Positions 1 to 7,300 of a stretch of 64,000 bases of DNA are shown in pieces. Numbering within the stretch: position 1 is the first letter of the stretch; every line of letters begins with the position of its first letter. Location of the stretch: NCBI RefSeq assembly GCF_004216855.1, contig NZ_SGXT01000013.1:62001-126000 (forward strand), written 5' to 3'. The translations under genes and the position numbers were made by a program. The DNA is from Microcella alkaliphila. Lineage in GTDB: Bacteria > Actinomycetota > Actinomycetes > Actinomycetales > Microbacteriaceae. The notes under the pieces are model-generated. The model worked only from the letters and a program-made list of their open reading frames with translations, was not told where the DNA came from and did not search any database.

Positions 1-217
1 CGACAGAGGAGGTTCGCCGGTTGATGCGGTCGATCACGACGCCCATGAGCAGCCCCGCAACCACGGCGGGGAGCGCTGTTGCCGCGGCGACGGTTCCCGC
101 GCCTAGCGCGCTTCCCGTCGTCAGAAGCACGATGAGGGGTAGGGCGATCGCGGCGATCGAGTTGCCGAGCGTCGACAGGAAGTATGACGCCAGATACGCA
201 GTGGGGATGAGTCGCAT
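1..217 (-). CDS. MFS transporter, N-terminal fragment
   Basis: Only the first 72 codons lie inside the window; the gene continues beyond base 1. Reading the minus strand from the ATG at 217-215, the protein starts MRLIPTAYLASYFL and forms two hydrophobic helices (about residues 5-35 and 42-62), followed by a GVVIDRINRR loop. This matches the helix 1-2 cytoplasmic loop of major facilitator exporters of the kind also present at 15390-16808 (IAGLA...GILVDRMDRR). The ATG is chosen because a -10-like TCAGAT lies exactly 6 nt upstream, as in other leaderless genes here. The substrate cannot be told. The MerR-type dyad in its promoter suggests a drug- or stress-induced exporter (inference). Confidence 0.75.
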   Translation of the reverse strand, partial: MRLIPTAYLASYFLSTLGNSIAAIALPLIVLLTTGSALGAGTVAAATALPAVVAGLLMGVVIDRINRRTSSV

Positions 218-223
218 GCCCCC

Positions 224-254
224 ATCTGAAACTATGACGTTACGTCGGGGTCAA
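224..254 (-). promoter_or_regulatory. Leaderless promoter with MerR-type dyad
   Basis: On the minus strand, TTGACC (254-249) and TCAGAT (229-224) are separated by 19 bp, and the spacer contains the perfect dyad GACGTAACGTC (246-236). The start codon follows the -10 by 6 nt. A long spacer with a dyad between -35 and -10 is the classic layout of MerR-activated promoters. No merR gene is visible in the window, so the regulator would lie elsewhere. Confidence 0.45.
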
Positions 255-266
255 GCGGCCCCGTAG

Positions 267-816
267 TCAGTGCGCCAGCGTCACCTTCAGCACGACGACG
301 ACCCCGGCGGCGAGGGCCAGCGCGATGCCGCTCCACAGTGTGCGGAGCGTCGGCCGGCGGCCGCTGAGGCGGGCGACATCGACGCCGAGGAACGAGAACT
401 GCAGGGCGATCCAGCCGCCCGCGATGAGCTTACGCGGCCTCGGTGGGGAGCGACGTCACGGTGGGTAGCAGCAGCACGATCGTCGGTGTCACGCCGGCAA
501 ACAGAATCGGAGTCGAGTCGCGCGCCTCCTGCCGCCAGTGATCGCGTTCCGTGCCGCGCGGCCGCCCGATCTGCTCGCCGACCCGGTGCGCGAGCACGTG
601 CGCGAGATAGGTCGTCGCCGTCGTCGCCGCGACGACAAGGGCCGCATGACCGTCGGCGATCGTCTCACCGTTTGCCACGGCGATCGCCCCGAGAACCAGA
701 ATCCCGCCGTATACGTACGCGGCGAGCCGCAGCCTCATGCGCTCGACGGGCAACGACTTTCCGCGGCGCACGAGCAGCCAGCGCGGCAGTCGGGTCGGCA
801 GCTCGACAGTGCTCAC
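267..816 (-). pseudogene. Membrane protein interrupted by a +1 frameshift
   Basis: The first frame (GTG at 816 to TAA at 432-430, 128 residues) begins STVELPTRLPRWLL and has a hydrophobic span near residues 33-47, a histidine-rich segment (YLAHVLAHRVGEQ) and a second span (ILFAGVTPTIVLLLP). It ends VTSLPTEAA. The next frame continues at once without its own start codon as KLIAGGWIALQFSFLGVDVA, adds a third span (GIALALAAGVVVVLKVTLAH) and stops at 269-267. Deleting one base at 432 would restore one 182-residue protein with EAA-KLIAGG at the junction. This is either a real inactivating insertion or a sequencing error. The family is not recognised beyond 'integral membrane protein'. Confidence 0.55.
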
Positions 817-902
817 CCTGTCACTGTGCCACGCGCGAGCGATCGGCGGAACATCCGAGGCCGCTCGGGCGTTACCCCAATATGACCCTCAGCCCTGCCC
901 CC

Positions 903-908
903 TACGCT
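903..908 (+). promoter_or_regulatory. Leaderless -10 element of sufS
   Basis: TACGCT is followed by 6 nt and then the GTG at 915. The intervening GGAGGG touches the start codon, too close to act as a normal ribosome binding site, so a leaderless transcript is the better reading. Confidence 0.5.
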
Positions 909-914
909 GGAGGG

Positions 915-2213
915 GTGACCGAGGCCGCCCCGTTCTCCTCCGCTGAGCTGGAGCACATTCGCGCGCAGTTTCCCATTCTGCGCCGCGACCTGCACGGGCA
1001 TCCCCTCGTCTACCTTGACTCGGCGGCGACCGCGCAGAAGCCGAGCCGCGTCATCGAAGCCGAGGCCACCTTCTATTGGGAGGCGAACGCCGCCGTGCAC
1101 CGCGGCGCGCACACGCTCGCCGGCGAGGCGACAGAGCTCTACGAGGATGCTCGTGGCACCGTCGCGCGCTTTCTGGCCGTCAACGATGACGAGGTCATCT
1201 TCACGTCGAACGCTACCGAGGGCCTGAACCTGATCGCGTACGCGATCGGGAACGCGAGCCTCGGTCGCGGGGGAGCGGCGGCCGCTCCCTACGCGCTGCG
1301 CGAGGGCGATGAGATCGTCGTCACCGAGCTCGAGCACCACGCGAACCTCATCCCGTGGCAAGAGCTCGCCGCCCGCACAGGCGCGACCCTGCGATACATC
1401 CCGGTCGACGACAGCGGGGCGATCGACGTCGACGCTGCAACGGGCGTGATCGGGGCGCGCACGCGCATCCTCGCCGTCAGCCACGTGTCGAACGTGACCG
1501 GGGCGCATTCCCCGCTCGAGACGCTCGTTCCGCTCGCGCGCGCGGCCGGAGCGCTCGTCGTGCTCGACGCGTGCCAGTCGGCGCCGCACCTCCCGCTGCG
1601 CCCGCGCGAGCTCGACGTCGACGTCGCGGTGTTCAGCGGGCACAAGCTCTACGGCCCGACCGGCATCGGCGTGCTTTACGGCCGCGCCGAGCTGCTCAAC
1701 GCGCTGCCGCCCTTCCTCACGGGCGGGTCGATGATCACGACCGTCACGATGGAGGGCGCCGAGTACCTGCCGGCACCCCAGCGCTTCGAGCCGGGCACGC
1801 CGCGCATCGCGCAGGCGATCGGGCTGGCCGAGGCGATCCGCTTCGTCGACGAGTTGGGTTTCGACCGCATCGCGGCGACCGAGCACCAGCTCGGTGCGCG
1901 CCTGCTCGCGGGGCTCGCTGAGTTGCCGGGTATCCGCGTGCTGGGGGCGGGCATCGACGCGCCGCGGGTGGCGCTCGCGAGCGTCGTCGTCGACGGCGTG
2001 CACGCGCACGATGCGGGTCAGGTGCTCGACAACGTCGGCATCGCCGCGCGTGTCGGCCACCACTGCGCGCAGCCGCTGCACCGCCGCCTCGGCGCGACGG
2101 CGAGCCTGCGCATCAGCGCGGGCGTGCACACGACGGCTGACGAGATCGACCAGGCCGTCGCCGCCATCGCGGGCGTTCGCCACTTCTTCGGACTGACGGG
2201 AGAGAACGCATGA
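915..2213 (+). CDS. sufS: Cysteine desulfurase SufS (type II)
   Basis: This PLP enzyme of 432 residues takes sulfur from L-cysteine, leaving alanine, and passes it to the scaffold for Fe-S cluster assembly. Visible motifs are the class V aminotransferase start DLHGHPLVYLDSAATAQKP, the PLP region ELEHHANLIPW, the catalytic lysine in FSGHKLYGPTGIGVL, and the active-site cysteine in RVGHHCAQPLHRRLG, the RxGHHCA form typical of SufS rather than IscS. GTG 915 is preferred over the upstream in-frame ATG at 882, because the family starts just before the FPILRRDL segment and a -10 element sits 6 nt before the GTG. It overlaps sufU by 4 bp (ATGA), so translation is coupled. No sufBCD genes are in the window. 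Confidence 0.93.
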   Translation: MTEAAPFSSAELEHIRAQFPILRRDLHGHPLVYLDSAATAQKPSRVIEAEATFYWEANAAVHRGAHTLAGEATELYEDARGTVARFLAVNDDEVIFTSNATEGLNLIAYAIGNASLGRGGAAAAPYALREGDEIVVTELEHHANLIPWQELAARTGATLRYIPVDDSGAIDVDAATGVIGARTRILAVSHVSNVTGAHSPLETLVPLARAAGALVVLDACQSAPHLPLRPRELDVDVAVFSGHKLYGPTGIGVLYGRAELLNALPPFLTGGSMITTVTMEGAEYLPAPQRFEPGTPRIAQAIGLAEAIRFVDELGFDRIAATEHQLGARLLAGLAELPGIRVLGAGIDAPRVALASVVVDGVHAHDAGQVLDNVGIAARVGHHCAQPLHRRLGATASLRISAGVHTTADEIDQAVAAIAGVRHFFGLTGENA

Positions 2214-2677
2214 GCGGGCTCGAGCAGCTGTACCAGCAGATCATCATGGACCACTCGAAGTCGCCGCATGGCTACGGCCTAACGGAGGGCGACGTGACGA
2301 GCCACCAGCGCAACCCGGTCTGCGGCGACGAGGTCACGCTGGCGCTGCGCTGGAGCGCGGACGGCACGCGCGTCGAGGAAGTCGCCTGGGAGGGCTCGGG
2401 ATGCTCGATTTCGCAGGCGAGTGCGTCACTGTTCGCGACGCTCGCGGCCGAGGACGCCGACGCCGGCAACGCGTGGACCCCTGACGACCTGCAGGCCTTC
2501 ATTGACGAGTTCCGCGAGGCGCTGCGCTCGCGCGGTCAGATCCCCCTCGACGAGGAGCGCTTCGGTGACGCCGCCGCCCTGAGCGGGGTGTCGAAGTTCG
2601 TCGCCCGCGTCAAGTGCGCGATGCTCGCGTGGGTTGCGGCGGAAGACCTGCTGACCCGCCGCGCTGCCGAGGCGTGA
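2210..2677 (+). CDS. sufU: SufU zinc-dependent sulfurtransferase
   Basis: This 155-residue protein accepts persulfide sulfur from SufS and is the second gene of a two-gene operon with it. The family signatures are GLEQLYQQIIMDHSKSPHGYG at the N terminus, cysteine plus aspartate in NPVCGDEVTL, cysteine in GSGCSISQASASL, and the third cysteine in RVKCAMLAW. In SufU proteins these three cysteines and the aspartate bind zinc. The spacing between the first and second cysteine is that of SufU rather than of IscU, which has a shorter insert. The start ATG lies inside the last codons of sufS. Confidence 0.92.
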   Translation: MSGLEQLYQQIIMDHSKSPHGYGLTEGDVTSHQRNPVCGDEVTLALRWSADGTRVEEVAWEGSGCSISQASASLFATLAAEDADAGNAWTPDDLQAFIDEFREALRSRGQIPLDEERFGDAAALSGVSKFVARVKCAMLAWVAAEDLLTRRAAEA

Positions 2678-2683
2678 CCACGG

Positions 2684-2698
2684 AGGGAATGTTTCCCT
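2684..2698 (+). terminator. Short hairpin after sufU
   Basis: A 6-bp stem, AGGGAA paired with TTCCCT and a 3-nt loop, lies 7 nt past the sufU stop and just before the next promoter. It has no T tract. It may be a weak terminator, or part of the promoter region of the AAA gene. Confidence 0.25.
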
Positions 2699-2716
2699 GC
2701 TGTCACTGAGGATCAC

Positions 2717-2722
2717 TAGAGT
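2717..2722 (+). promoter_or_regulatory. Leaderless -10 element of the AAA ATPase gene
   Basis: TAGAGT, 6 nt, then the ATG at 2729, with no ribosome binding site in between. Confidence 0.5.
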
Positions 2723-2728
2723 CGGCAC

Positions 2729-4144
2729 ATGACCGACGACGACGTCCAGTTCGCCCGACTTTTCCAGCGCTTCCTCGAGCGTACGACGCAGCTTGCCGTC
2801 GACGGCGCCCCACAGCGCACACCGCTGGGCGACCGACTGAGTGAGCACCTGGGCGTCGACGCCGCGGGCCTGTCTGTCGTCGACGAAGACATCCCCAGTC
2901 ACCGCCTCGCCGACCTTGAGCTGGCGTTCGATGCGCTCGGACCGGGGGCCGACCTCATCGGTGTCGGCGGCGGTCAGAACAAGTACTTTGAGCGTTTCGC
3001 CGACATGATCGCGCACCCGCACTTCCACTACGCCCCTGCGCAGGTGGACTACACGACCGTGGCAGAGGGCCCCGGAAACTCGCGGATGGCGGTGGCCTTC
3101 GGCGTGCGACTCCTCGAGGTCGATGGCGAGAAGATCGCCGTGTTGCAGCGAACCGCTGACCCGCAACGCGGCGTACCGACCGCGCGCATCGAGGTGCTGG
3201 CGCGTGAACCGCAACTCGCCTCGTCGGCGATTGCGCGCATCCGCGAACTGATGGATGCACGGAGCGCTCTGCGCGGTCAGGTTCTGACGTTCGGGCATCA
3301 CCCCGACAACTACGGGCAGGTCACCGCGCAGTTCCGCGAACGTCCGCGGGTGGACGCGGAGGCGATCGTGTTGCCGGATGGCGTGCTCGATCGCGTGCGG
3401 CGACATGTGCTCGGGGTCAGGGAGCACGCCGAAACCCTGCTCGCTCAGGGCGGCCACCTGAAGAGGGGCGTGCTGCTCTACGGTCCTCCCGGCACCGGCA
3501 AGACCCTCACGGCGTCACACCTGGTGAGTGAGGCGCAGGGCGTGACGTGCATCCTGCTCACCGGCGCCTCGATCGCATTCATCTCCGAGGCCGCTGCCCT
3601 GGCCCGGTCGCTTCAGCCGAGCCTCGTGGTGCTCGAAGACGTTGACCTCGTCGCCTTCGACCGAGACATGCATTCTGGTGGCGGTCAGCCGCTGCTGTTC
3701 GCCGTGCTCGACGCACTGGAGGGCCTCGACGGTGACGCCGACATTGCCTTCGTTTTGACGACCAACCGCGTCGAGGTGCTGGAGGAAGCGCTCGCGCAAC
3801 GCCCGGGGCGCGTCGATCTCGCCGTCGAGCTGCCGAGGCCATCAGATGCGGAGCGGCGGCGGCTCTTCGCGCTCGCCGCGCACAACGCCCCGTTCAGCGC
3901 CGCGGCCGTCGCCGCCGCTGCAGACCGTGCAGAAGGAGTGACCGGGTCGTTCGCCAAGGAGCTCGTGCGACGGGCCCTGTTGACGGCGGCGAGCGACGGG
4001 CGAGAGCCCTCAGACGACGATCTTGCCGACGCGCTCGGCGCGCTGCTCTCCGAAGCAGAGGCGCTGTCGTCCCGCATGCTCAGCGGGCCGAGTGGGCCCG
4101 ATGACGGAGGGCACCATATTCACCTCTCGAGCCACTTCTCGTAG
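2729..4144 (+). CDS. AAA+ family ATPase with unassigned N-terminal domain
   Basis: A protein of 471 residues. The second half is a classical AAA module: Walker A GPPGTGKT (residues 252-259), Walker B LVVLEDVD (299-306), sensor region FVLTTNRVE, and the arginine finger stretch AQRPGRVDLAVELPRPS, followed by the small helical lid. The sequence is closest in style to the FtsH/proteasomal-ATPase/CDC48 group, but there is no membrane segment, zinc protease motif or coiled coil, so it is not FtsH. The first 230 residues (including GVGGGQNKYFERFADM and YTTVAEGPGNSRMAVAFGVRL) do not resemble a domain I can name. The C terminus HHIHLSSHFS is histidine-rich. It is a single-gene unit between sufSU and an SOS gene. 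Its substrate is unknown. Confidence 0.8.
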   Translation: MTDDDVQFARLFQRFLERTTQLAVDGAPQRTPLGDRLSEHLGVDAAGLSVVDEDIPSHRLADLELAFDALGPGADLIGVGGGQNKYFERFADMIAHPHFHYAPAQVDYTTVAEGPGNSRMAVAFGVRLLEVDGEKIAVLQRTADPQRGVPTARIEVLAREPQLASSAIARIRELMDARSALRGQVLTFGHHPDNYGQVTAQFRERPRVDAEAIVLPDGVLDRVRRHVLGVREHAETLLAQGGHLKRGVLLYGPPGTGKTLTASHLVSEAQGVTCILLTGASIAFISEAAALARSLQPSLVVLEDVDLVAFDRDMHSGGGQPLLFAVLDALEGLDGDADIAFVLTTNRVEVLEEALAQRPGRVDLAVELPRPSDAERRRLFALAAHNAPFSAAAVAAAADRAEGVTGSFAKELVRRALLTAASDGREPSDDDLADALGALLSEAEALSSRMLSGPSGPDDGGHHIHLSSHFS

Positions 4145-4183
4145 GGGGCTGCACCGGGCTCTTGGCGTGTCGGGGCGGCCCGG

Positions 4184-4214
4184 CATACTATCGAGCATTC
4201 GAACACACGTTCGA
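4184..4214 (+). promoter_or_regulatory. Promoter with LexA (SOS) box
   Basis: TCGAACacacGTTCGA (4199-4214) is a perfect inverted repeat that fits the actinobacterial/Gram-positive LexA site (CGAAC-N4-GTTCG). CATACT at 4184-4189 makes a suitable -10, so LexA bound here would cover the transcription start. The only downstream gene on this strand is the DUF6504 gene at 4272. Confidence 0.75.
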
Positions 4215-4271
4215 ATGCGGGCCGCGTGTCGCGGCACCGCGTCAGCGTGACCCGTGCCGGAGGTGAGGCGA

Positions 4272-4619
4272 ATGGCCCACGCCATCCGCACAGCAACAAC
4301 AGCAGAGCGTGCGCCCGAGCAGGGGCACCGCGCGTCGCCCGACATCGATGCCGTCGTGTGGTCCGATGACGCCGGTCGCCCGCTGCGGTTGATCTGGCAG
4401 GGGCTCCGGTGGCGGGTCACCGACCGGCCAACGGTGATCACCGCGCCGGTGTCGTGGTGGCGGCGCGTCGACCCAGCGGGCGACGACCTCGATCTCGCCC
4501 CGAGCGAGTGCGTGGGGTGGCGTTTTCAGGCGACGGGCGAACACGGCGAGACGCGCGTGTTCGACATTCGCGACACGGGGGACCCTCGGCGCTGGCGCGT
4601 CGCGAAAACCTACCGCTGA
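4272..4619 (+). CDS. DUF6504-type protein under SOS control
   Basis: This small protein of 115 residues has a central segment DIDAVVWSDDAGRPLRLIWQG followed by LRWRVTD, a WW pair and the tail VFDIRDTGDPRRWRVAKTYR. This is the pattern of DUF6504 proteins, which in actinobacteria often sit beside imuA/imuB/dnaE2 mutasome genes (from memory of the family, not searched). The ATG at 4272 is preceded by GGAGGTG at a 7-nt spacing, a strong ribosome binding site. The LexA box 58 nt upstream supports a DNA damage role. No imuB or dnaE2 is in the window, so the gene is separated from its usual partners. The biochemical function is unknown. Confidence 0.7.
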   Translation: MAHAIRTATTAERAPEQGHRASPDIDAVVWSDDAGRPLRLIWQGLRWRVTDRPTVITAPVSWWRRVDPAGDDLDLAPSECVGWRFQATGEHGETRVFDIRDTGDPRRWRVAKTYR

Positions 4620-4632
4620 GGGGCGGCGCGCG

Positions 4633-6543
4633 TCACGACTCGTCGATGAGTCGGGCCAGGTTGGCGATGAACCCCGCGAAGTCACCGCTATCGCGCGCGA
4701 GCCCCGCGACGTCTCGACGTGCGGCGAAGACGTTCACGAACTGGTCGAACAGCGGCTGGAAGCGGGCGCGGCCGTCGGCACTGAAGGCGATGAACGCGAC
4801 GACGGAGACGCGTGCATCCCCCCATGTCACGGGGTTCGGGCACAGCGCTAGTGCAATCGCGGTGCGGTTGGCGGTGAGCCCCATGGCGTGCGGCACGGCC
4901 AGGGTTTCCGTGAATGCCGTGGACGACATACGTTCCCGCTCGAGCGCTCCCTCGACATACGCCTCGTCGGCCGCGCCGACCTCCACGAGCGCCGCACCGA
5001 GGCCGCGGATGATCGACTCGGGGTCGTCGCCGGGCGGAGTGGCGAAGAAAAGTCGTTCGTCGAAGTACTCCAGCAGTTCGTCCGCGATGCCGGCTCGGCG
5101 ACGTTGGCGGCGTGCCCGCGATGCGGCCTGCCGGATCGCGTCGATGTCGTCGTCAGTGAGGAAGGGTTGCACAACGACGACGCCCTCGCGCACCGCCCCC
5201 GTCGGCACTGTCGTGATGACCAGTTCGCTCGCGAGGTCGCGCGGATCGACGTCGGATCGAGTCACCACGTACTCGATCGTGAGCTGATCGCCGAGTTCCT
5301 CCTCCACCTTCTTCCGCAGAATCTGGTGCAGGTCGTAGTAGCTCGGGCAGACGATCGAGCACGTGACCCGTTGCTCCCGACGCGACGCGCGCTCCAGGTG
5401 CGAGCCGAGGTGCAGGGCGATGTACGAGATCTCGTCGTCGTCGACGGTGATGTCGCGCTCGCGCTGCACGATCGAGGCGATGAACACGGCGATGTCGAAG
5501 ATGAGCGGGTACGAGCTCTTGATCGACCGCGTCAGCGGGTTGCGACTGCGGGCGTTGTCTCGGGCCCGAGCCACGAGGTTTCCGAGGTGGATCGCGAACC
5601 GCGTCATGAACGCGTCGTCGCGGAAATCGACCGAGTACTCGTCGAGCACCTGCGTGACGATGCGGTCGACGGTGTCACGGTCATCCGGGTCGATGGCGGG
5701 AGTCTCGGCCGCGCGGTTGCCCGGCGCAACGACGCGCGTGACGAGAAGGCGCGCCAGGTACTCGAGGTCGGCCGCATTCAGCTCGACGCCGTAATGCTCG
5801 TGAGTGAGTCGACGCAAAACGTCGACGACCGCCACGTGCTGCGGGTCGGGGTGCACGTTCGCATCCGACAGGTGCTGATCGCGTCGCGCGCGGTCAACCG
5901 CGATCGCGATGTGCAGCAGAACGGCGTCGACCCCGTACTCGTTGACGAAGAACCCGTCGGCCTCGAGCGCCTGCATCAATTCGGCCTTGAAGGCGCCGAG
6001 CGCTGTCAGCCCAAACTCGTTTTCGAGTGCATCAAGGTCGATGACCCCCCGCGAGCTCTCGGCCTGCAGGAGGCTGCTCAGCAGTCGGCGGCGTGAGCCC
6101 TCGGTTCCGATGAGACGCACGCGGCTGCCGGCGCGCTCGAGCGAGGCCCCGGCCGTGTCGGCGATCGTCTTGACCTTGCGCAGATCGGCCTCGAGGGTCG
6201 ACTCACTGACGAAGAGGGTGTCGGCGAGGGCGAACACATCGATTCCGTCGTCGAGCTCGGTAAGTCGACGAACGAGGTGGTGCACTCGCTCCTGGGGCGT
6301 TCCCGCGATGTCACCCCGGGTGCGGGCCCGGTCGAGGAACTCGCCGTACGCCTCACGGTTCAGTCGGTAGCCCGACGTCGAGGCAATCACGATCGGCAGC
6401 GGCTGAGCGGCGGTCTTCGCGGCAGCGACGTAGCTGCGCACCGAGCGGGTGGTCACGCCCAGATCGTCGGCGAGCTCCGACGCCGTCACCCAGTCGTCGG
6501 TCTGCGCCAGGAGCTCGAGCATGCGCTCGTACTTGTCCGCCAT
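4633..6543 (-). CDS. mtlR: PRD-type PTS regulator of mannitol genes (MtlR-like)
   Basis: A regulator of 636 residues built like the MtlR/BglG class. It has a DeoR-type helix-turn-helix (VTASELADDLGVTTRSVRSYVAA, first 45 residues), a second helix-turn-helix (VFALADTLFVSESTLEADL), and two PTS regulation domains with conserved histidines (LLHIAIAVDRA in the first, FAIHLGNL and IALHLGSHLER in the second). An EIIB-like segment and a C-terminal EIIA domain with its phosphorylatable histidine in AVPHAMGL follow. Phosphorylation by HPr and EII proteins would tune its activity to mannitol uptake. The ATG at 6543 is chosen because MADKYERMLELL starts the first helix-turn-helix; the longer frame upstream is not protein-like. 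It is divergent from the PTS genes at 6717, which it presumably activates. Confidence 0.85.
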   Translation of the reverse strand: MADKYERMLELLAQTDDWVTASELADDLGVTTRSVRSYVAAAKTAAQPLPIVIASTSGYRLNREAYGEFLDRARTRGDIAGTPQERVHHLVRRLTELDDGIDVFALADTLFVSESTLEADLRKVKTIADTAGASLERAGSRVRLIGTEGSRRRLLSSLLQAESSRGVIDLDALENEFGLTALGAFKAELMQALEADGFFVNEYGVDAVLLHIAIAVDRARRDQHLSDANVHPDPQHVAVVDVLRRLTHEHYGVELNAADLEYLARLLVTRVVAPGNRAAETPAIDPDDRDTVDRIVTQVLDEYSVDFRDDAFMTRFAIHLGNLVARARDNARSRNPLTRSIKSSYPLIFDIAVFIASIVQRERDITVDDDEISYIALHLGSHLERASRREQRVTCSIVCPSYYDLHQILRKKVEEELGDQLTIEYVVTRSDVDPRDLASELVITTVPTGAVREGVVVVQPFLTDDDIDAIRQAASRARRQRRRAGIADELLEYFDERLFFATPPGDDPESIIRGLGAALVEVGAADEAYVEGALERERMSSTAFTETLAVPHAMGLTANRTAIALALCPNPVTWGDARVSVVAFIAFSADGRARFQPLFDQFVNVFAARRDVAGLARDSGDFAGFIANLARLIDES

Positions 6544-6716
6544 CGTGCGTTCACTGTAGGTGATTGCGCCGCACGGCACACGATTTCCGCAGGGGAGGAA
6601 ACACGTCTGTTGGCGACCGGATGCCCGCAATGCGCACCATGGGAACACGAACGGGGCATCCCGTCTCGTGCCCGTCGACAACCCGCACCGCCCGCATGAT
6701 TCGCAAGGAGGCGACC
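6544..6716. promoter_or_regulatory. Divergent control region mtlR / PTS operon
   Basis: This 173-bp spacer separates divergent units. CACGAACGGG (6646-6655) pairs with CCCGTcTCGTG (6660-6670) across a 4-nt loop, giving a 10-bp stem with one bulged base. A second inverted pair TTTCC (6584-6588) and GGAAA (6597-6601) lies nearer mtlR. TACAGT, read on the minus strand 9 nt before mtlR, may be its -10. AAGGAGG (6705-6711) is the ribosome binding site of the EIIB gene. The dyads are candidate MtlR operators (inference). Confidence 0.45.
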
Positions 6717-7034
6717 GTGACCCATCGCGTTGGTCTCGTCTGTGCGGCGGGCGTATCGAGCACGTTTCTCGCCCACGGGCTGCGTGTGGCGATCGCCGAT
6801 GCGGGCCTGGACGCCGTCAAGCTTGAGCCTCTGTCGGCCGACCGCGCCGTCACCGCCGAGGTCGACCTCCTGCTGCTTGCCCACCACCTGCGAGGCGCCG
6901 CCGATGAGCTGCGCACCGCGGCGGCCGCCCCGATCGTGCTGCTGACCACCGACGATCGGGCGGCCGTCATTGACGAAGCGATCGGCGAGATTGCTCGCCG
7001 CGTCGCCGACACCGCCTCGATGGAAGGACACTGA
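6717..7034 (+). CDS. Stand-alone PTS EIIB-like protein
   Basis: This 105-residue protein has the phosphocysteine P-loop of EIIB domains near its N terminus (VGLVCAAGVSSTFLAHGLR, Cys9), which looks like the lactose/cellobiose type. The second half is helical and ends IARRVADTASMEGH. GTG 6717 has a good GGAGG site 5 nt upstream. It is the first gene of the PTS operon and ends 2 nt before ptsH. The mannitol permease has its own EIIB domain, so this lone EIIB is not needed for mannitol phosphorylation. It may relay phosphate to the regulator or serve another permease (inference). Confidence 0.7.
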   Translation: MTHRVGLVCAAGVSSTFLAHGLRVAIADAGLDAVKLEPLSADRAVTAEVDLLLLAHHLRGAADELRTAAAAPIVLLTTDDRAAVIDEAIGEIARRVADTASMEGH

Positions 7035-7036
7035 CC

Positions 7037-7300
7037 ATGGCCGAACGCACGCTTGCCGTCGCCTCCGCAAACGGATTGCACGCCCGCCCCGCTGCACTGT
7101 TCGTGAAGACCGTGACCGACTCGGGTCAGCAGGTGCAGCTCACCAAGGGGGAGCGCTCGGTCAACGCCGCGAGCATCCTCGGGGTCGTCTCGCTCGGCAT
7201 CGAACACGGCGACGAGGTGACCGTTGCGGTCGACGGAGACAACGCCGACGCCACGCTGGATGCCCTCGTCACCTTCCTCTCGACGGACCACGACGCCTGA
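7037..7300 (+). CDS. ptsH: Phosphocarrier protein HPr
   Basis: This 87-residue protein has the phosphorylation site ANGLHARPA (His15) and the regulatory serine region NAASILGVVSL with Ser46 at the classical position. HPr receives phosphate from enzyme I and passes it to EIIA domains. The stop codon TGA overlaps the ptsI start ATG by one base (TGATG), so the two general PTS proteins are translationally coupled. Encoding HPr and EI inside a sugar-specific locus is unusual but makes the operon self-sufficient. Confidence 0.93.
   Translation: MAERTLAVASANGLHARPAALFVKTVTDSGQQVQLTKGERSVNAASILGVVSLGIEHGDEVTVAVDGDNADATLDALVTFLSTDHDA

Noticed and set aside
270-914. The reading frame of sufS is open back to 270, giving a 647-residue protein
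   Set aside because: The extra 215 residues are Arg/Ala/Ser-rich noise antisense to the membrane protein gene; the SufS family starts near 915.
907-914. Ribosome binding site GGAGG for sufS
   Set aside because: It touches the GTG start, leaving no spacer; the leaderless reading fits better.
813-2183. A 456-codon minus-strand frame opposite sufS
   Set aside because: Composition is typical of antisense reading of GC-rich genes (Arg/Asp/His/Val) and it has no motif.
4199-4214. tRNA T-arm-like GTTCGAAT sequence
   Set aside because: It is half of the LexA box palindrome; no cloverleaf can be formed around it.
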